Below are positions 26,356-34,240 of a stretch of 57,520 nt of DNA, in pieces. The stretch comes from CAYLJJ01 sp964384025 (GTDB lineage Bacteria; Myxococcota_A; Bradymonadia; UBA7976; UBA1532). The position numbers and the translations under genes are program-made. The notes below the pieces were generated by a model, which saw only the letters and a list, made by a program, of their open reading frames with translations, searched no databases and was not told the origin of the DNA. Location: positions 1 to 57,520 of the forward strand of contig CAYLJJ010000032.1 in the NCBI GenBank assembly GCA_964384025.1, in the 5' to 3' direction. Position 1 is the stretch's first letter. Every line of letters starts with the position of its first letter.

Positions 26356-26461
26356 CGGGGTGTAGCTCAGTTGGATAGAGCGCCTATAAGGGTTTCGACT
26401 GTCTGAATCTCTTTCTTCGTTTGGGACGAGGAGGCCGCAGGTTCGAGTCCTGCCACCCCGA
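26356..26461 (+). tRNA. tRNA-Pro(UGG)-shaped gene with about 32 extra nt at the anticodon arm
   Basis: Acceptor CGGGGTG (26356-26362) pairs fully with CACCCCG (26454-26460), then discriminator A. The D arm is GCTC/GAGC with a normal GG-containing loop, and the T arm GCAGG/CCTGC carries the canonical loop TTCGAGT. The anticodon arm CTTCG-TTTGGGA-CGAGG (26415-26431) reads UGG. C1-G72 and A73 match bacterial tRNA-Pro. However 26383-26414 adds 32 nt between nucleotide 26 and this arm. The extra part folds as GGGTTTCG-ACTGTC-TGAATCTC (imperfect). CCA is not encoded. It may be an interrupted tRNA or a tRNA mimic. Confidence 0.75.
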
Positions 26462-26711
26462 CATACCGCAAGAGGATGAGAACAGCTATGTATATCAAGG
26501 AGCCGCTCAAGAGCGTGCCGCTGGCCTGGGGGGTTGGTCTGGCGGGCTTTAGAGTGGATGGTTCAAGGCTGGTCTTCGATCCACGACTCGAAGAAGAGAG
26601 TAGAGCGTGATGCTCAGGAGGCCTCAAAACACCTTTCCACGAGGGTTGAGCAGCCCGAAATCGACAGACAGAGAATGCTCATCCAGAGCGGCGGGTTTCA
26701 AGTCGCTCTTT
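26462..26711. other. Spacer between the two tRNA-like genes
   Basis: About 250 nt with no convincing ORF. It contains a GCTC-AA-GAGC mini-hairpin, and GTGGAT (26554-26559) that can pair with ATCCAC (26579-26584), extendable by three base pairs past a 3-nt bulge. If both tRNA-like RNAs are processed from one transcript, this is the linker. An antisense reading frame across 26367-26627 is not believed. Confidence 0.3.
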
Positions 26712-26815
26712 GAGGACATAGTTTAAGAGTAGAACGCCGGACGTCAGGTCTCAACTGCCTGAGACCTATACCTCGTTTCAATCCGGATATGTGGGTGCGA
26801 ATCCCGCTGTCCTCA
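26712..26815 (+). ncRNA. tRNA-like RNA with enlarged anticodon loop, upstream of Ro60 gene
   Basis: Acceptor GAGGACA (26712-26718) pairs fully with TGTCCTC (26808-26814), then A. The D arm is GTTT/GAAC but its 7-nt loop lacks the GG pair. The T arm GTGGG/CCCGC has loop TGCGAAT, with G at position 55 instead of T. The anticodon stem CCGGA/TCCGG (26737-26741, 26782-26786) encloses 40 nt instead of 7. Inside is a perfect 8-bp hairpin, AGGTCTCA-ACTGCC-TGAGACCT. If the extra 33 nt were removed the loop could read CTTTCAA (anticodon UUC). The nonstandard D and T loops favour a tRNA mimic such as a bacterial Y RNA. Confidence 0.65.
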
Positions 26816-26818
26816 CTC

Positions 26819-26841
26819 AAAGCCTCTACACAGGAGGCTTT
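26819..26841 (+). terminator. Hairpin terminator between the tRNA-like RNA and the Ro60 gene
   Basis: AAAGCCTC (26819-26826) and GAGGCTTT (26834-26841) form a perfect 8-bp stem around a 7-nt loop, starting 4 nt after the RNA. The T run is short, so termination may be partial, letting some transcripts reach the Ro60 gene whose ATG is 25 nt further on. Confidence 0.6.
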
Positions 26842-26866
26842 AACTCCCCATCAGAAGGGGGCAGTT

Positions 26867-28627
26867 ATGGCACGCAAGCTTTCCATCCAATCTCTACGTA
26901 GGCTCTTCAAGCCCACACGAACCTATGAGGGCGCCGCAGCTTATGACTACAGTGAAGATCACGCCCTCATCCACCTCTGCTTTAGTATGGGATCAGCGCT
27001 CTTCAGCGATGGTTTCTATGAGTCAGAGCGAGAGCAGGTTCGTCGCTACACCCAAGCCCTGCTCAAGGCTGCTGAGGTAGAGCCTAAGTTTCCCTGGCAA
27101 TATGCCGCTTGGATGCGAGACATCCGAAGAGGCAAGGGCAACCGGATCCAGGGCTCTCTGGCGCCTGCGTTGCTGGACAGCTTCTTGGGTGAGACCCCTT
27201 TTACAGAGCGTTACACCTATCTCTGTCTCTCTCAGCGCGCTGATGATGTGACCGCTTTCCTGCGACATTATGAGCGCCTCGACCTGGGACGCCCCAGCCC
27301 CGCTGCGCGGCGAGGGATGGCACAGGCGCTGGCCAGCTATGATGAGTATCAACTCATGAAGTATGCCCAACCCCGGGAGCAGGTGCGGCTCTGTGATGTG
27401 ATCCTCTTCTTGCGCTCTGAACTGGAGGCGCTTGGAGATGATGGAGCGCTGGCCCTGGCTGTGGGTCAATATCTCCACGCCCCGACTCGACTCCGTGCTG
27501 AGCGTCTTAGGGGCCTACCGATGACACAGGCTCGGCGCGAGCTGTGGCGTCAGGAGCCTCATTATGCGCTCGGTGAGGAGTTTCCCCGACATGTGCAGAG
27601 GGCGCGGGTGACCTGGGAGCAGCTCTATAGCCACTTCGCCTCCAAGCCTCAGGAGAGCGAGAAGCATTCGGTCCAGAGGCGTGATCGGCGCCTCAACTTG
27701 AGGCTCTGGCGGGTTCTCTTAGCTGAGCGAGGTCTCCTGGGAGATCTGGCCCTCTTGCGCAACCTGCGCAATATGAACCAAGCGGGCTTGGGCGAAGCTG
27801 AGCTGATCGCTGAGATCAAAAAGCGACATTTCCGGGGGATCTGGCCTCAGCAGGTCTACGCAGGCTTTATGACCGAAGCGAGCTTGGAGAGGTCTTTTAA
27901 CGCGATCTTTAAGAAGATGATCGCTCAGCTGCCTCCAGGGCGACATTTGGGTTTGGGTGACGCCTCTGGCTCAATGATGGTCCCGGTAGGGGGCGCCAAG
28001 GGCACGCTCAAGGCGATGGATCTCGCCTTCTGTTTTGTGGGCCTGATGAGCGAGACCTCAGGGCTCGGCGCTTCCTTCTCTGATGATGGCTTTAAGAGTT
28101 GGAGTGGGGGACGATATCTGGCCATCGCCAAGCGCAGTGGCGCGGAGAGCGCCCTCTCTTTTTCTCGTCGCTCAGATGTCCGCAAGGGGATGGGCGGGAC
28201 CCAGGTCGCAGGGGCGGTGATCGAGCTGATCCTTTGGTTAAAGAAACACCCGGAGATAGAGCCTCCAGACTGCCTTTGGTTCTTTTCAGATATGCAGTTT
28301 CACCCCGCCGCGGGCCAGCTCCCCAGCAATCTGCATAAGGGCTTGAGGAGTGAGCAGCTCAAGATGGGTGCCAAGGAGCCTCCACTGGAAGCAGCCCTAA
28401 AGCTCTATCGTCACTGCTTTGGTGCTGTCGATGTGGTGCTCTGGAATCTAGCAGCCTATAGCCCTGTACCGGTGCCTTCTGAGATGGAGGGGATCCTTTT
28501 GGTCAGCGGCTTTGACGCTAACACTTTCCGCTCTGTAGCCGCCTGGCGAGAGGGCAAGGAGCTGAAAGAGAGCCAAGCTCTCAGCGAAAACCAGGGGCTG
28601 ATCTTAGAGCTGATTCGGAGCTTCTAA
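26867..28627 (+). CDS. rsr: Ro60/Rsr-like TROVE and vWA-domain RNA-binding protein
   Basis: A 586-aa protein. The first two thirds are a helical-repeat TROVE region: SEDHALIHLCFSMGSALFSDGFY, then KFPWQYAAWMRDIRRGKGNRIQGSLAPALL, and later LRLWRVLLAERGLLGDLALLRNLRNMNQAG. The vWA domain follows, with MIDAS motif DASGS near 364 and SDMQFHP. Ro60 proteins form a ring that binds Y RNAs and the ends of misfolded RNAs; in Deinococcus the Y RNA tethers Ro60 to PNPase. GGGGG 7 nt upstream fixes ATG 26867. The two tRNA-like RNAs just upstream are the likely partners. No rtcB is in the window. Confidence 0.88.
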   Translation: MARKLSIQSLRRLFKPTRTYEGAAAYDYSEDHALIHLCFSMGSALFSDGFYESEREQVRRYTQALLKAAEVEPKFPWQYAAWMRDIRRGKGNRIQGSLAPALLDSFLGETPFTERYTYLCLSQRADDVTAFLRHYERLDLGRPSPAARRGMAQALASYDEYQLMKYAQPREQVRLCDVILFLRSELEALGDDGALALAVGQYLHAPTRLRAERLRGLPMTQARRELWRQEPHYALGEEFPRHVQRARVTWEQLYSHFASKPQESEKHSVQRRDRRLNLRLWRVLLAERGLLGDLALLRNLRNMNQAGLGEAELIAEIKKRHFRGIWPQQVYAGFMTEASLERSFNAIFKKMIAQLPPGRHLGLGDASGSMMVPVGGAKGTLKAMDLAFCFVGLMSETSGLGASFSDDGFKSWSGGRYLAIAKRSGAESALSFSRRSDVRKGMGGTQVAGAVIELILWLKKHPEIEPPDCLWFFSDMQFHPAAGQLPSNLHKGLRSEQLKMGAKEPPLEAALKLYRHCFGAVDVVLWNLAAYSPVPVPSEMEGILLVSGFDANTFRSVAAWREGKELKESQALSENQGLILELIRSF

Positions 28628-28686
28628 ACTCTGGACATCACTTCTCAGGCGTGCAGGATGCTCGGGCAGACAAATAAGGAGCAGAT

Positions 28687-30297
28687 ATGCCCGAGTTCCA
28701 ATATCAAACCCCCTACCCAATCGGAACAGATAGGACCGAGTATCGCCTCCTCAGCGAGGAGCACATTTCACTGCTCAAGTTGGGTAAGCGGGAGTTCCTC
28801 CATGTCGCTCCTGAGGGCTTGACCCTCCTGGCCCGTGAAGCGATGAGAGAGATCTCTTTCCATCTGCGTCCTGCTCATCAGGAGAGGGTGGCTGCGATCC
28901 TCTCCGATCCTGAAAGCTCTGAGAATGATCGCTTTGTAGCACGCACCATGCTGGAGAACTCCATCATCGCCGCTGAAGGTCTGCTGCCCACCTGCCAGGA
29001 CACAGGCACTGCCGTGGTGATGGCTAAGAAGGGGCAACATCTCCTGACCGATGGTGGAGATGCCGAGGCTCTCTCTCGGGGGATCTTTGAGACCTATCGA
29101 GACAACAACCTACGCTACTCCCAAGTGGTCCCTCTGAGCATGTATGAGGAGAAGAACTCAGGGAGCAATCTCCCCGCTCAGATCGACATCTACGCTGTGG
29201 ATGGTGACGAGTATAAATTCAGCTTTGTCGCCAAGGGGGGGGGCTCTGCCAATAAGACCTATCTCTTTCAGGAGACTAAAGCCCTCCTCAACCCTGAGAG
29301 TCTAAAGCGCTTCTTGGTTGAGAAGATGCGCAGCCTGGGCACCGCTGCCTGCCCCCCCTACCACATCGCCTTTGTGGTGGGAGGGACCAGCGCTGAGACC
29401 TGCTTAAAGCTGGTCAAGCAGGCTTCGATTGGAGATCTAGATGCTCTGCCCAGCACAGGCAATGAAGGGGGACGCGCCTTTAGAGATCTGGAGATGGAGT
29501 CCTTCCTACTCAAGGCGGCTCAGGAGCTTGGTGTGGGCGCTCAGTTTGGAGGCAAAGCCTTCGCCCACGATATTCGGGTCATTCGACTTCCTCGCCACGG
29601 TGCCTCCTGCCCGGTGGGGATGGGGGTCTCCTGCTCTGCTGATCGCAATCTGAGGGCCAAGATCAATCGAAGAGGGATCTGGCTTGAGGTGATGGAGAGG
29701 AACCCTGCGCGCTTCCTTCAGGGGGTTGAGGAGCCTCAAGCCAGCACGCCCAGCGTCGAGATCGATCTGAACCTCCCGATGGAGGAGATTCTAACGGAGT
29801 TGAGCAAACATCCCGTAAAAACCCGCGTCTCCCTCAGGGGGACGATGATCGTCGCTCGAGATATCGCCCATGCGCGCCTTAAGGCCCTGCTGGACAGCGG
29901 CGCGCCGCTCCCTGACTATATCAAACGGCACCCTGTGTACTATGCAGGGCCTGCCAAGAAGCCAGAGGGCAGATCCTCAGGTTCCTTTGGTCCCACTACG
30001 GCCAACCGTATGGATCCCTATGTCGATCTCTTCCAGTCCTATGGTGGCTCTATGGTGATGATCGCCAAGGGCAATCGCTCGGCTCAAGTCACCGAAGCCT
30101 GCAAGCGCCATGGAGGCTTCTATCTGGGCAGCATCGGCGGTCCCGCTGCCAAGCTGGCTCAGGAGTCGATCAAGAGCGTTGGGGTCCTGGATTATCCTGA
30201 ACTGGGGATGGAGGCGGTCTGGAAAATCGAGGTCGAGAACTTTCCCGCTTTTATCCTTGTAGATGACAAGGGCAACGACTTCTTTAGCGCGCTTTAG
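28687..30297 (+). CDS. fumA: Class I (4Fe-4S) fumarate hydratase
   Basis: A 536-aa single-chain class I fumarase that interconverts fumarate and malate in the TCA cycle. The three cluster-binding Cys are in LPTCQDTGT (Cys103), TAACPPYH (about 221) and GASCPVGMG (about 308). VAKGGGSANKTYLFQ and GPTTANRMDPYVDLFQ are family landmarks. AAGGAG lies 6 nt upstream of the ATG. It follows the Ro60 gene by 59 nt but no functional link is evident. Confidence 0.95.
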   Translation: MPEFQYQTPYPIGTDRTEYRLLSEEHISLLKLGKREFLHVAPEGLTLLAREAMREISFHLRPAHQERVAAILSDPESSENDRFVARTMLENSIIAAEGLLPTCQDTGTAVVMAKKGQHLLTDGGDAEALSRGIFETYRDNNLRYSQVVPLSMYEEKNSGSNLPAQIDIYAVDGDEYKFSFVAKGGGSANKTYLFQETKALLNPESLKRFLVEKMRSLGTAACPPYHIAFVVGGTSAETCLKLVKQASIGDLDALPSTGNEGGRAFRDLEMESFLLKAAQELGVGAQFGGKAFAHDIRVIRLPRHGASCPVGMGVSCSADRNLRAKINRRGIWLEVMERNPARFLQGVEEPQASTPSVEIDLNLPMEEILTELSKHPVKTRVSLRGTMIVARDIAHARLKALLDSGAPLPDYIKRHPVYYAGPAKKPEGRSSGSFGPTTANRMDPYVDLFQSYGGSMVMIAKGNRSAQVTEACKRHGGFYLGSIGGPAAKLAQESIKSVGVLDYPELGMEAVWKIEVENFPAFILVDDKGNDFFSAL

Positions 30298-30354
30298 AGC
30301 CTTGATCGACGAGCATACCGGTGGGCTTTATGATTCTCATCAAACAGACTCTTT

Positions 30355-30376
30355 TCTTCGATCACTTCATCGAAGA
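30355..30376. terminator. Perfect 8-bp inverted repeat after fumarase gene
   Basis: TCTTCGAT and ATCGAAGA flank a CACTTC loop, 58 nt past the fumarase stop and between convergent genes. No strong T-tract is present, so it may act as a bidirectional pause or mRNA-end hairpin rather than a classical terminator. Confidence 0.4.
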
Positions 30377-30514
30377 GGCCCATAGATATACAGACCAGGG
30401 CTCTATCAACTCAGCTTGAGAGATCAACCAGAGGGGAACAGTATAGAAACTTTCAAAGTCTGGCTTTGAACCCTGGACTGGAACAACACCAGGCCAACAT
30501 CGGCTGTGTCACCG

Positions 30515-31657
30515 TCAACCATCCTCTTCCTGAGAAGCCCGCTTTGGGCACTCCAACTCAGAGAGGTCATCCCCTGCATAGCTGCTCAGCTTGAGGGGCG
30601 GATCCTCCTCTCCCCAGTAGAAAGGTCCCTGCATCTCCTGAAGAGGTAAGCGCCGCCCTCGACGGTTATAAGCCACCAGGAGGCCAGGACAAAGGGGCTC
30701 TTCTCGGTTGTAACGCAGCACCACAGCGACACGACCATCCTTGAGGCGCAGCCGAGAACCCACAGGAAAGACCTGTAACAGTCGTCCAAGGTGTGCGATC
30801 AGCTCAGGGTCCCAACATCGCATTTGAGGACCAAAACGTAGCCTCCAGAGAACGCGAGGAGGTGAGAGCGCCCTCTCACCAGAGATAGCTCGCTCAAAAG
30901 CATCTGTCAGACGAAGGAGACGAACGAAGACATGCAGGCGCTTAGCAGGGATCCCTTTGGGATAGCCACCCCCCTCCATATTTTCATGATGTCCCAGGAT
31001 GGTGGCCTTGATCAGGGGTGAAGCGCCTGGAGGCAGTAAGCTGAGGCTACGGAGTGGATGTTCCCGCTCCTCTCCCTCCAACAGCTCACCCAGATCGGCC
31101 ATCAGGGCAGCTTGGCCTAGAGCGACTAGGTTCTTGAGCTGCTTTAAGCTTAGGCTCTGTCGAGTGAGGCGCTCTCTCTCCGTCGCGATCCAACCCAATT
31201 GGCTCTGAGCTAAAGCCAGGGTGAGGAGAAAGACCCGCGCCCTATGAAGCGCTGGGCTGCGCTCTTCAGATGGATCCACGATGATCTGTTTGAGAGGAAT
31301 CTGGACCAGATCTCTGCTAAAACGCTGCACCTCCTGGCTCTGCTGATGAAACTCCGCCGCACTGAACGCCTTTGTGCTCTTCATCCGCCGAAGGAGCGCT
31401 GTGCTGATCTTTAGAGCTTCACTGAGAAGCTTCTCATAACGCTGACGCTCCTCTCGATCTTCATCAAAGAAGAAGTGCTCATCAAGGACCCGTTCAATGA
31501 CCTTGAGCTTACGTCCTGGAGCATGTTTATTGAGGGACTCAAGCTCTCGCTTGCCCAAAGGAAGCTCAGCGGCGAGGAGGAGCATCCCTCGGCTTAGGAG
31601 GGGTTCAGCGAGGCGCATTCCTGGGCGAAGCTGCTCGGTCCTCAAGATCAGCGGCAT
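30515..31657 (-). CDS. HD-GYP-like protein with a degenerate HD motif
   Basis: A 380-aa protein. The GYP signature is present (HHENMEGGGYPKG, about 223-235), as is the following LRLTDAFERAI helix (Asp252). But the HD part is eroded: HRAR at 138 replaces the first metal His context, and MADLGE at 186-191 stands where HDxGK is expected. C-di-GMP hydrolysis is therefore doubtful; binding or a scaffold role is possible. AGAGGAG supports ATG 31657. It lies 10 nt after the lipoprotein gene and may belong to the same operon. Confidence 0.8.
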   Translation of the reverse strand: MPLILRTEQLRPGMRLAEPLLSRGMLLLAAELPLGKRELESLNKHAPGRKLKVIERVLDEHFFFDEDREERQRYEKLLSEALKISTALLRRMKSTKAFSAAEFHQQSQEVQRFSRDLVQIPLKQIIVDPSEERSPALHRARVFLLTLALAQSQLGWIATERERLTRQSLSLKQLKNLVALGQAALMADLGELLEGEEREHPLRSLSLLPPGASPLIKATILGHHENMEGGGYPKGIPAKRLHVFVRLLRLTDAFERAISGERALSPPRVLWRLRFGPQMRCWDPELIAHLGRLLQVFPVGSRLRLKDGRVAVVLRYNREEPLCPGLLVAYNRRGRRLPLQEMQGPFYWGEEDPPLKLSSYAGDDLSELECPKRASQEEDG

Positions 31658-31667
31658 GGTTCTCCTC

Positions 31668-32273
31668 TCAGGGATCGATCTCGATAACCCCATATTGAGC
31701 ATTGTCTACACGCTCGACCATCTTCCAGCGAAAAAAGTTGAGATCGGAGAGGCTCGAGCCCAGAGATGGAGGCAGTTCATCTGTCTCGCTGAGGTCATAA
31801 TCAACCATCAGCGCGTGACCCTCCATCTCTGGATAGAGGGGGTCCTTGTCTCCAGGATTGCCCACATAGATATAGCCTCGATCTCTGAGGAAGGCGAAGC
31901 TGGGTAGGCGCTTTCGATCATTCTCCAAGCGGGTGCGTAGGGGGTCCCAGCCATCACGAGCAATACAGTTGATGGGAGTCTCATCAGCGATCTCAAAGCC
32001 AGCACGCTCAAAGATCTGGCTGAAGCGCACACCTCGGCGCTCCAGCACTTTAACCTTATCTACATCGACCTTGATTGCTCCTTTGAGAACCTCTACCGGC
32101 AGACCATTGATCGAGACAATCTGCTCCTCTCCCGCGAGAGAAAAAGTCAACTCATGGAAGTCCAGCTCAGCCTGCGCGCTGCTCATCCCCTCGGATTCAG
32201 TGGAACTCTCCTGCTGTTCTTGATCATCACAGGCAGACAGCAGAGTGAGCAGGCAGAGGAGTGTATATCTCAT
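31668..32273 (-). CDS. Lipoprotein of unknown function
   Basis: A 201-aa protein with a clear lipobox (LTLLSAC, Cys15). A Ser/Glu-rich spacer precedes a compact domain with QIVSINGLPVEVLKG and GVRFSQIFERAGFE. This faintly recalls small soluble domains of the molybdopterin-oxidoreductase type, but no cofactor residue is identifiable. It is directly downstream of the TonB receptor gene (14 nt), so it may be an accessory surface lipoprotein for ligand capture. That is inference from position. Confidence 0.7.
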   Translation of the reverse strand: MRYTLLCLLTLLSACDDQEQQESSTESEGMSSAQAELDFHELTFSLAGEEQIVSINGLPVEVLKGAIKVDVDKVKVLERRGVRFSQIFERAGFEIADETPINCIARDGWDPLRTRLENDRKRLPSFAFLRDRGYIYVGNPGDKDPLYPEMEGHALMVDYDLSETDELPPSLGSSLSDLNFFRWKMVERVDNAQYGVIEIDP

Positions 32274-32287
32274 TCCAGGTCCCTCCT

Positions 32288-34240
32288 TTAAAATCCTGCG
32301 CCCAACCCCATGGAGAGGCTGCGGCCAGGCTGCGGGGCAAAGCCCCCACGTTGATAATCGCGGTCCATAAGGTTCTTGAGATGGAAAAAGCTGTAGCAGC
32401 TCTTAGTCCACTTAAAGCGCCCCTGGAGATGTATGAGCAGATAGGAGGGGATGGGATCATCCCTCCAAGCGTTTAAGCTGGGGTCATACCAGATCGAGCG
32501 CTGTCCTGAACGCCAGATCCCCTTGAGGCTCAAGCTGCCCTGCTCAGAGCTGAGGAGAAGTTGAGCACCTAAGCCGTGAGGGGAGCGCAGCTCTAAGGGT
32601 TGCTCTCGGCGCTCGTCCCAGGCGTGGAGATATTGATAGCTCAAACCAGCACTCAAGAGAGACCAATGCGCACGCAGCTCCAGCTCAGCGCCAGCTAAAG
32701 TCGCCTCATCGAGATTGGCGTAGGCCTCCCGTTCTCGCTCGATGAGATCACTCAAGCTGTTGTAGTAGATCCGTGCCTTGAACCCCAAAACCTTGCCTTT
32801 CCAGTCCAAGCCCAGTTCACTCATCCAGGCGCGCTCAGGCTCAAGCGCTGAGTTGCCTCCCACCGCATTGCTGTAGAGTTCTTTGAGGCTAGGATAGCGG
32901 GTCTTATGTCCAAACGCCAGGATCAGCCGCGCCTGGTCTCCCAGGCGACGATCCAGGAACAAACGACCATCTAGGGCTTGAATGAGACGATCTTCTACCG
33001 GATACTCCCGCTCCCGCTGCTCCTCAGCTAAGAGCTTGAGAGCACTCAGGCCCAGGCCCAAGCCCAGGCGCCAAGGTCCCATGTGTTGAGTGTCCTCCAA
33101 GGCAGCGTTAAAGATCTGAGCGCTGTAGAGATCCCAGGGACCCCAACGCTCATTGACCTCCTCGGTCTTGACCGGGATCTCCCTCTGGCGGCTCTCGCGC
33201 TGCTCATACTGAAAGCCCAAATCCAGTTCATTGTGCTCCCAGAGAGAGAAGCTTGGGTGCAAAGAAGCACCCAAGATCTGATTGTCGTAGCTGGACTGAA
33301 CAAACCAAGCCTGGGGATCTTGAGTCAGGTTTTGACACTCTGGATCACCACAATCTTCTAGGGTGTCTTGATGAGCAGATCGCCAAGCGACCGCCTCCAA
33401 ACCCAGGAAAGACCAATCTCCTCCCTCTTCCGGCAGCCAGCGCAGTGAGAGGCCCTGGAGATCATTGTCATACTCAGAGAAGCGCCAACGGCGAAGATAG
33501 CTGGCGGACTCCATGGTAGGGATCCCCCGCTCCTCGTGGAAGCCCTGAAGCAGCAATTTGAGGCGTAGACCAGGGCGAAGACGATACTCAAGATCGGCGG
33601 CGAGGCTGCTCCTCTGAGCGTCGCTGTTCTCTCTGATCCCCCCATCCTCATGAAACTCCGCCCTCAGCTCATCCTCACGCCACTCTCGAGAGAGAAGATA
33701 ACCATCAGAGAGGCGGTGAGCAAAGCCCAGGCGCAGGCTCAGCGCCCCCTCTCGATGAGAGAGCTGTACGCGCCCTCCCTTAGAGAGGAGCTGCCCTTTG
33801 TAAAGATCGGCTCCTGAGAGTTCTCCCTGTCCATGGAGACCCCGTTGAGGACGGCGGCTGTGAATCTGGATCACCCCTCCCATGCTATCGGGACCATAGA
33901 GCACCGAGGTCAACCCCTTATCCACCTCTAAGCGCTCAGAGCCCAAGAGGAGCAAGGAGCTGAGGTTGATCTGCCCCGAGAACACCTCCTGAATGGGAAT
34001 TCCATCAAACAGGATGCGATTTCCTCGCGCTGAAAAACCCCGAAGTTGGATGTAGGCTCCCCGCTTGGGGCTCTCGTTGATCTCCACCCCCGGAGTCAAC
34101 TCTAAACTCTGGGGTACATCTTCTCCCAGCGCCTCACCCTCGACGATCTCCAGAGCGCTCTTTGGAGCATCTCGGTAGCCGGTGACGATCACCTTCTCCT
34201 GGGCCAGGAGAGGGAGGAGAAAAAGGAGGGGATAGATCAT
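32288..34240 (-). CDS. TonB-dependent outer-membrane receptor
   Basis: A 650-aa receptor. After a signal peptide comes the TonB-box-like EKVIVTG, then a plug domain (PQSLELTPGVEINESPKRGAYIQLRGFSARGNRILFDGIPI, LYGPDSMGGVIQI). A 22-strand-type barrel follows, ending in an aromatic C-terminus (SMGLGAGF). It takes up a large or scarce ligand: metal chelate, cobalamin or similar. The start overlaps the EcfT/THEP1 gene by 4 nt, and a Fur-family regulator heads the operon. The ligand cannot be told from sequence. Confidence 0.92.
   Translation of the reverse strand: MIYPLLFLLPLLAQEKVIVTGYRDAPKSALEIVEGEALGEDVPQSLELTPGVEINESPKRGAYIQLRGFSARGNRILFDGIPIQEVFSGQINLSSLLLLGSERLEVDKGLTSVLYGPDSMGGVIQIHSRRPQRGLHGQGELSGADLYKGQLLSKGGRVQLSHREGALSLRLGFAHRLSDGYLLSREWREDELRAEFHEDGGIRENSDAQRSSLAADLEYRLRPGLRLKLLLQGFHEERGIPTMESASYLRRWRFSEYDNDLQGLSLRWLPEEGGDWSFLGLEAVAWRSAHQDTLEDCGDPECQNLTQDPQAWFVQSSYDNQILGASLHPSFSLWEHNELDLGFQYEQRESRQREIPVKTEEVNERWGPWDLYSAQIFNAALEDTQHMGPWRLGLGLGLSALKLLAEEQREREYPVEDRLIQALDGRLFLDRRLGDQARLILAFGHKTRYPSLKELYSNAVGGNSALEPERAWMSELGLDWKGKVLGFKARIYYNSLSDLIEREREAYANLDEATLAGAELELRAHWSLLSAGLSYQYLHAWDERREQPLELRSPHGLGAQLLLSSEQGSLSLKGIWRSGQRSIWYDPSLNAWRDDPIPSYLLIHLQGRFKWTKSCYSFFHLKNLMDRDYQRGGFAPQPGRSLSMGLGAGF

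Noticed and set aside
26356..26461. Group I intron in the tRNA
   Set aside because: The insert is only 32 nt and sits outside the anticodon loop; group I introns are far larger with a conserved core.
26367..26627. 86-aa minus-strand reading frame
   Set aside because: It is antisense to the tRNA-Pro-like gene; the GLEPAASSS string is what antisense tRNA DNA typically yields.
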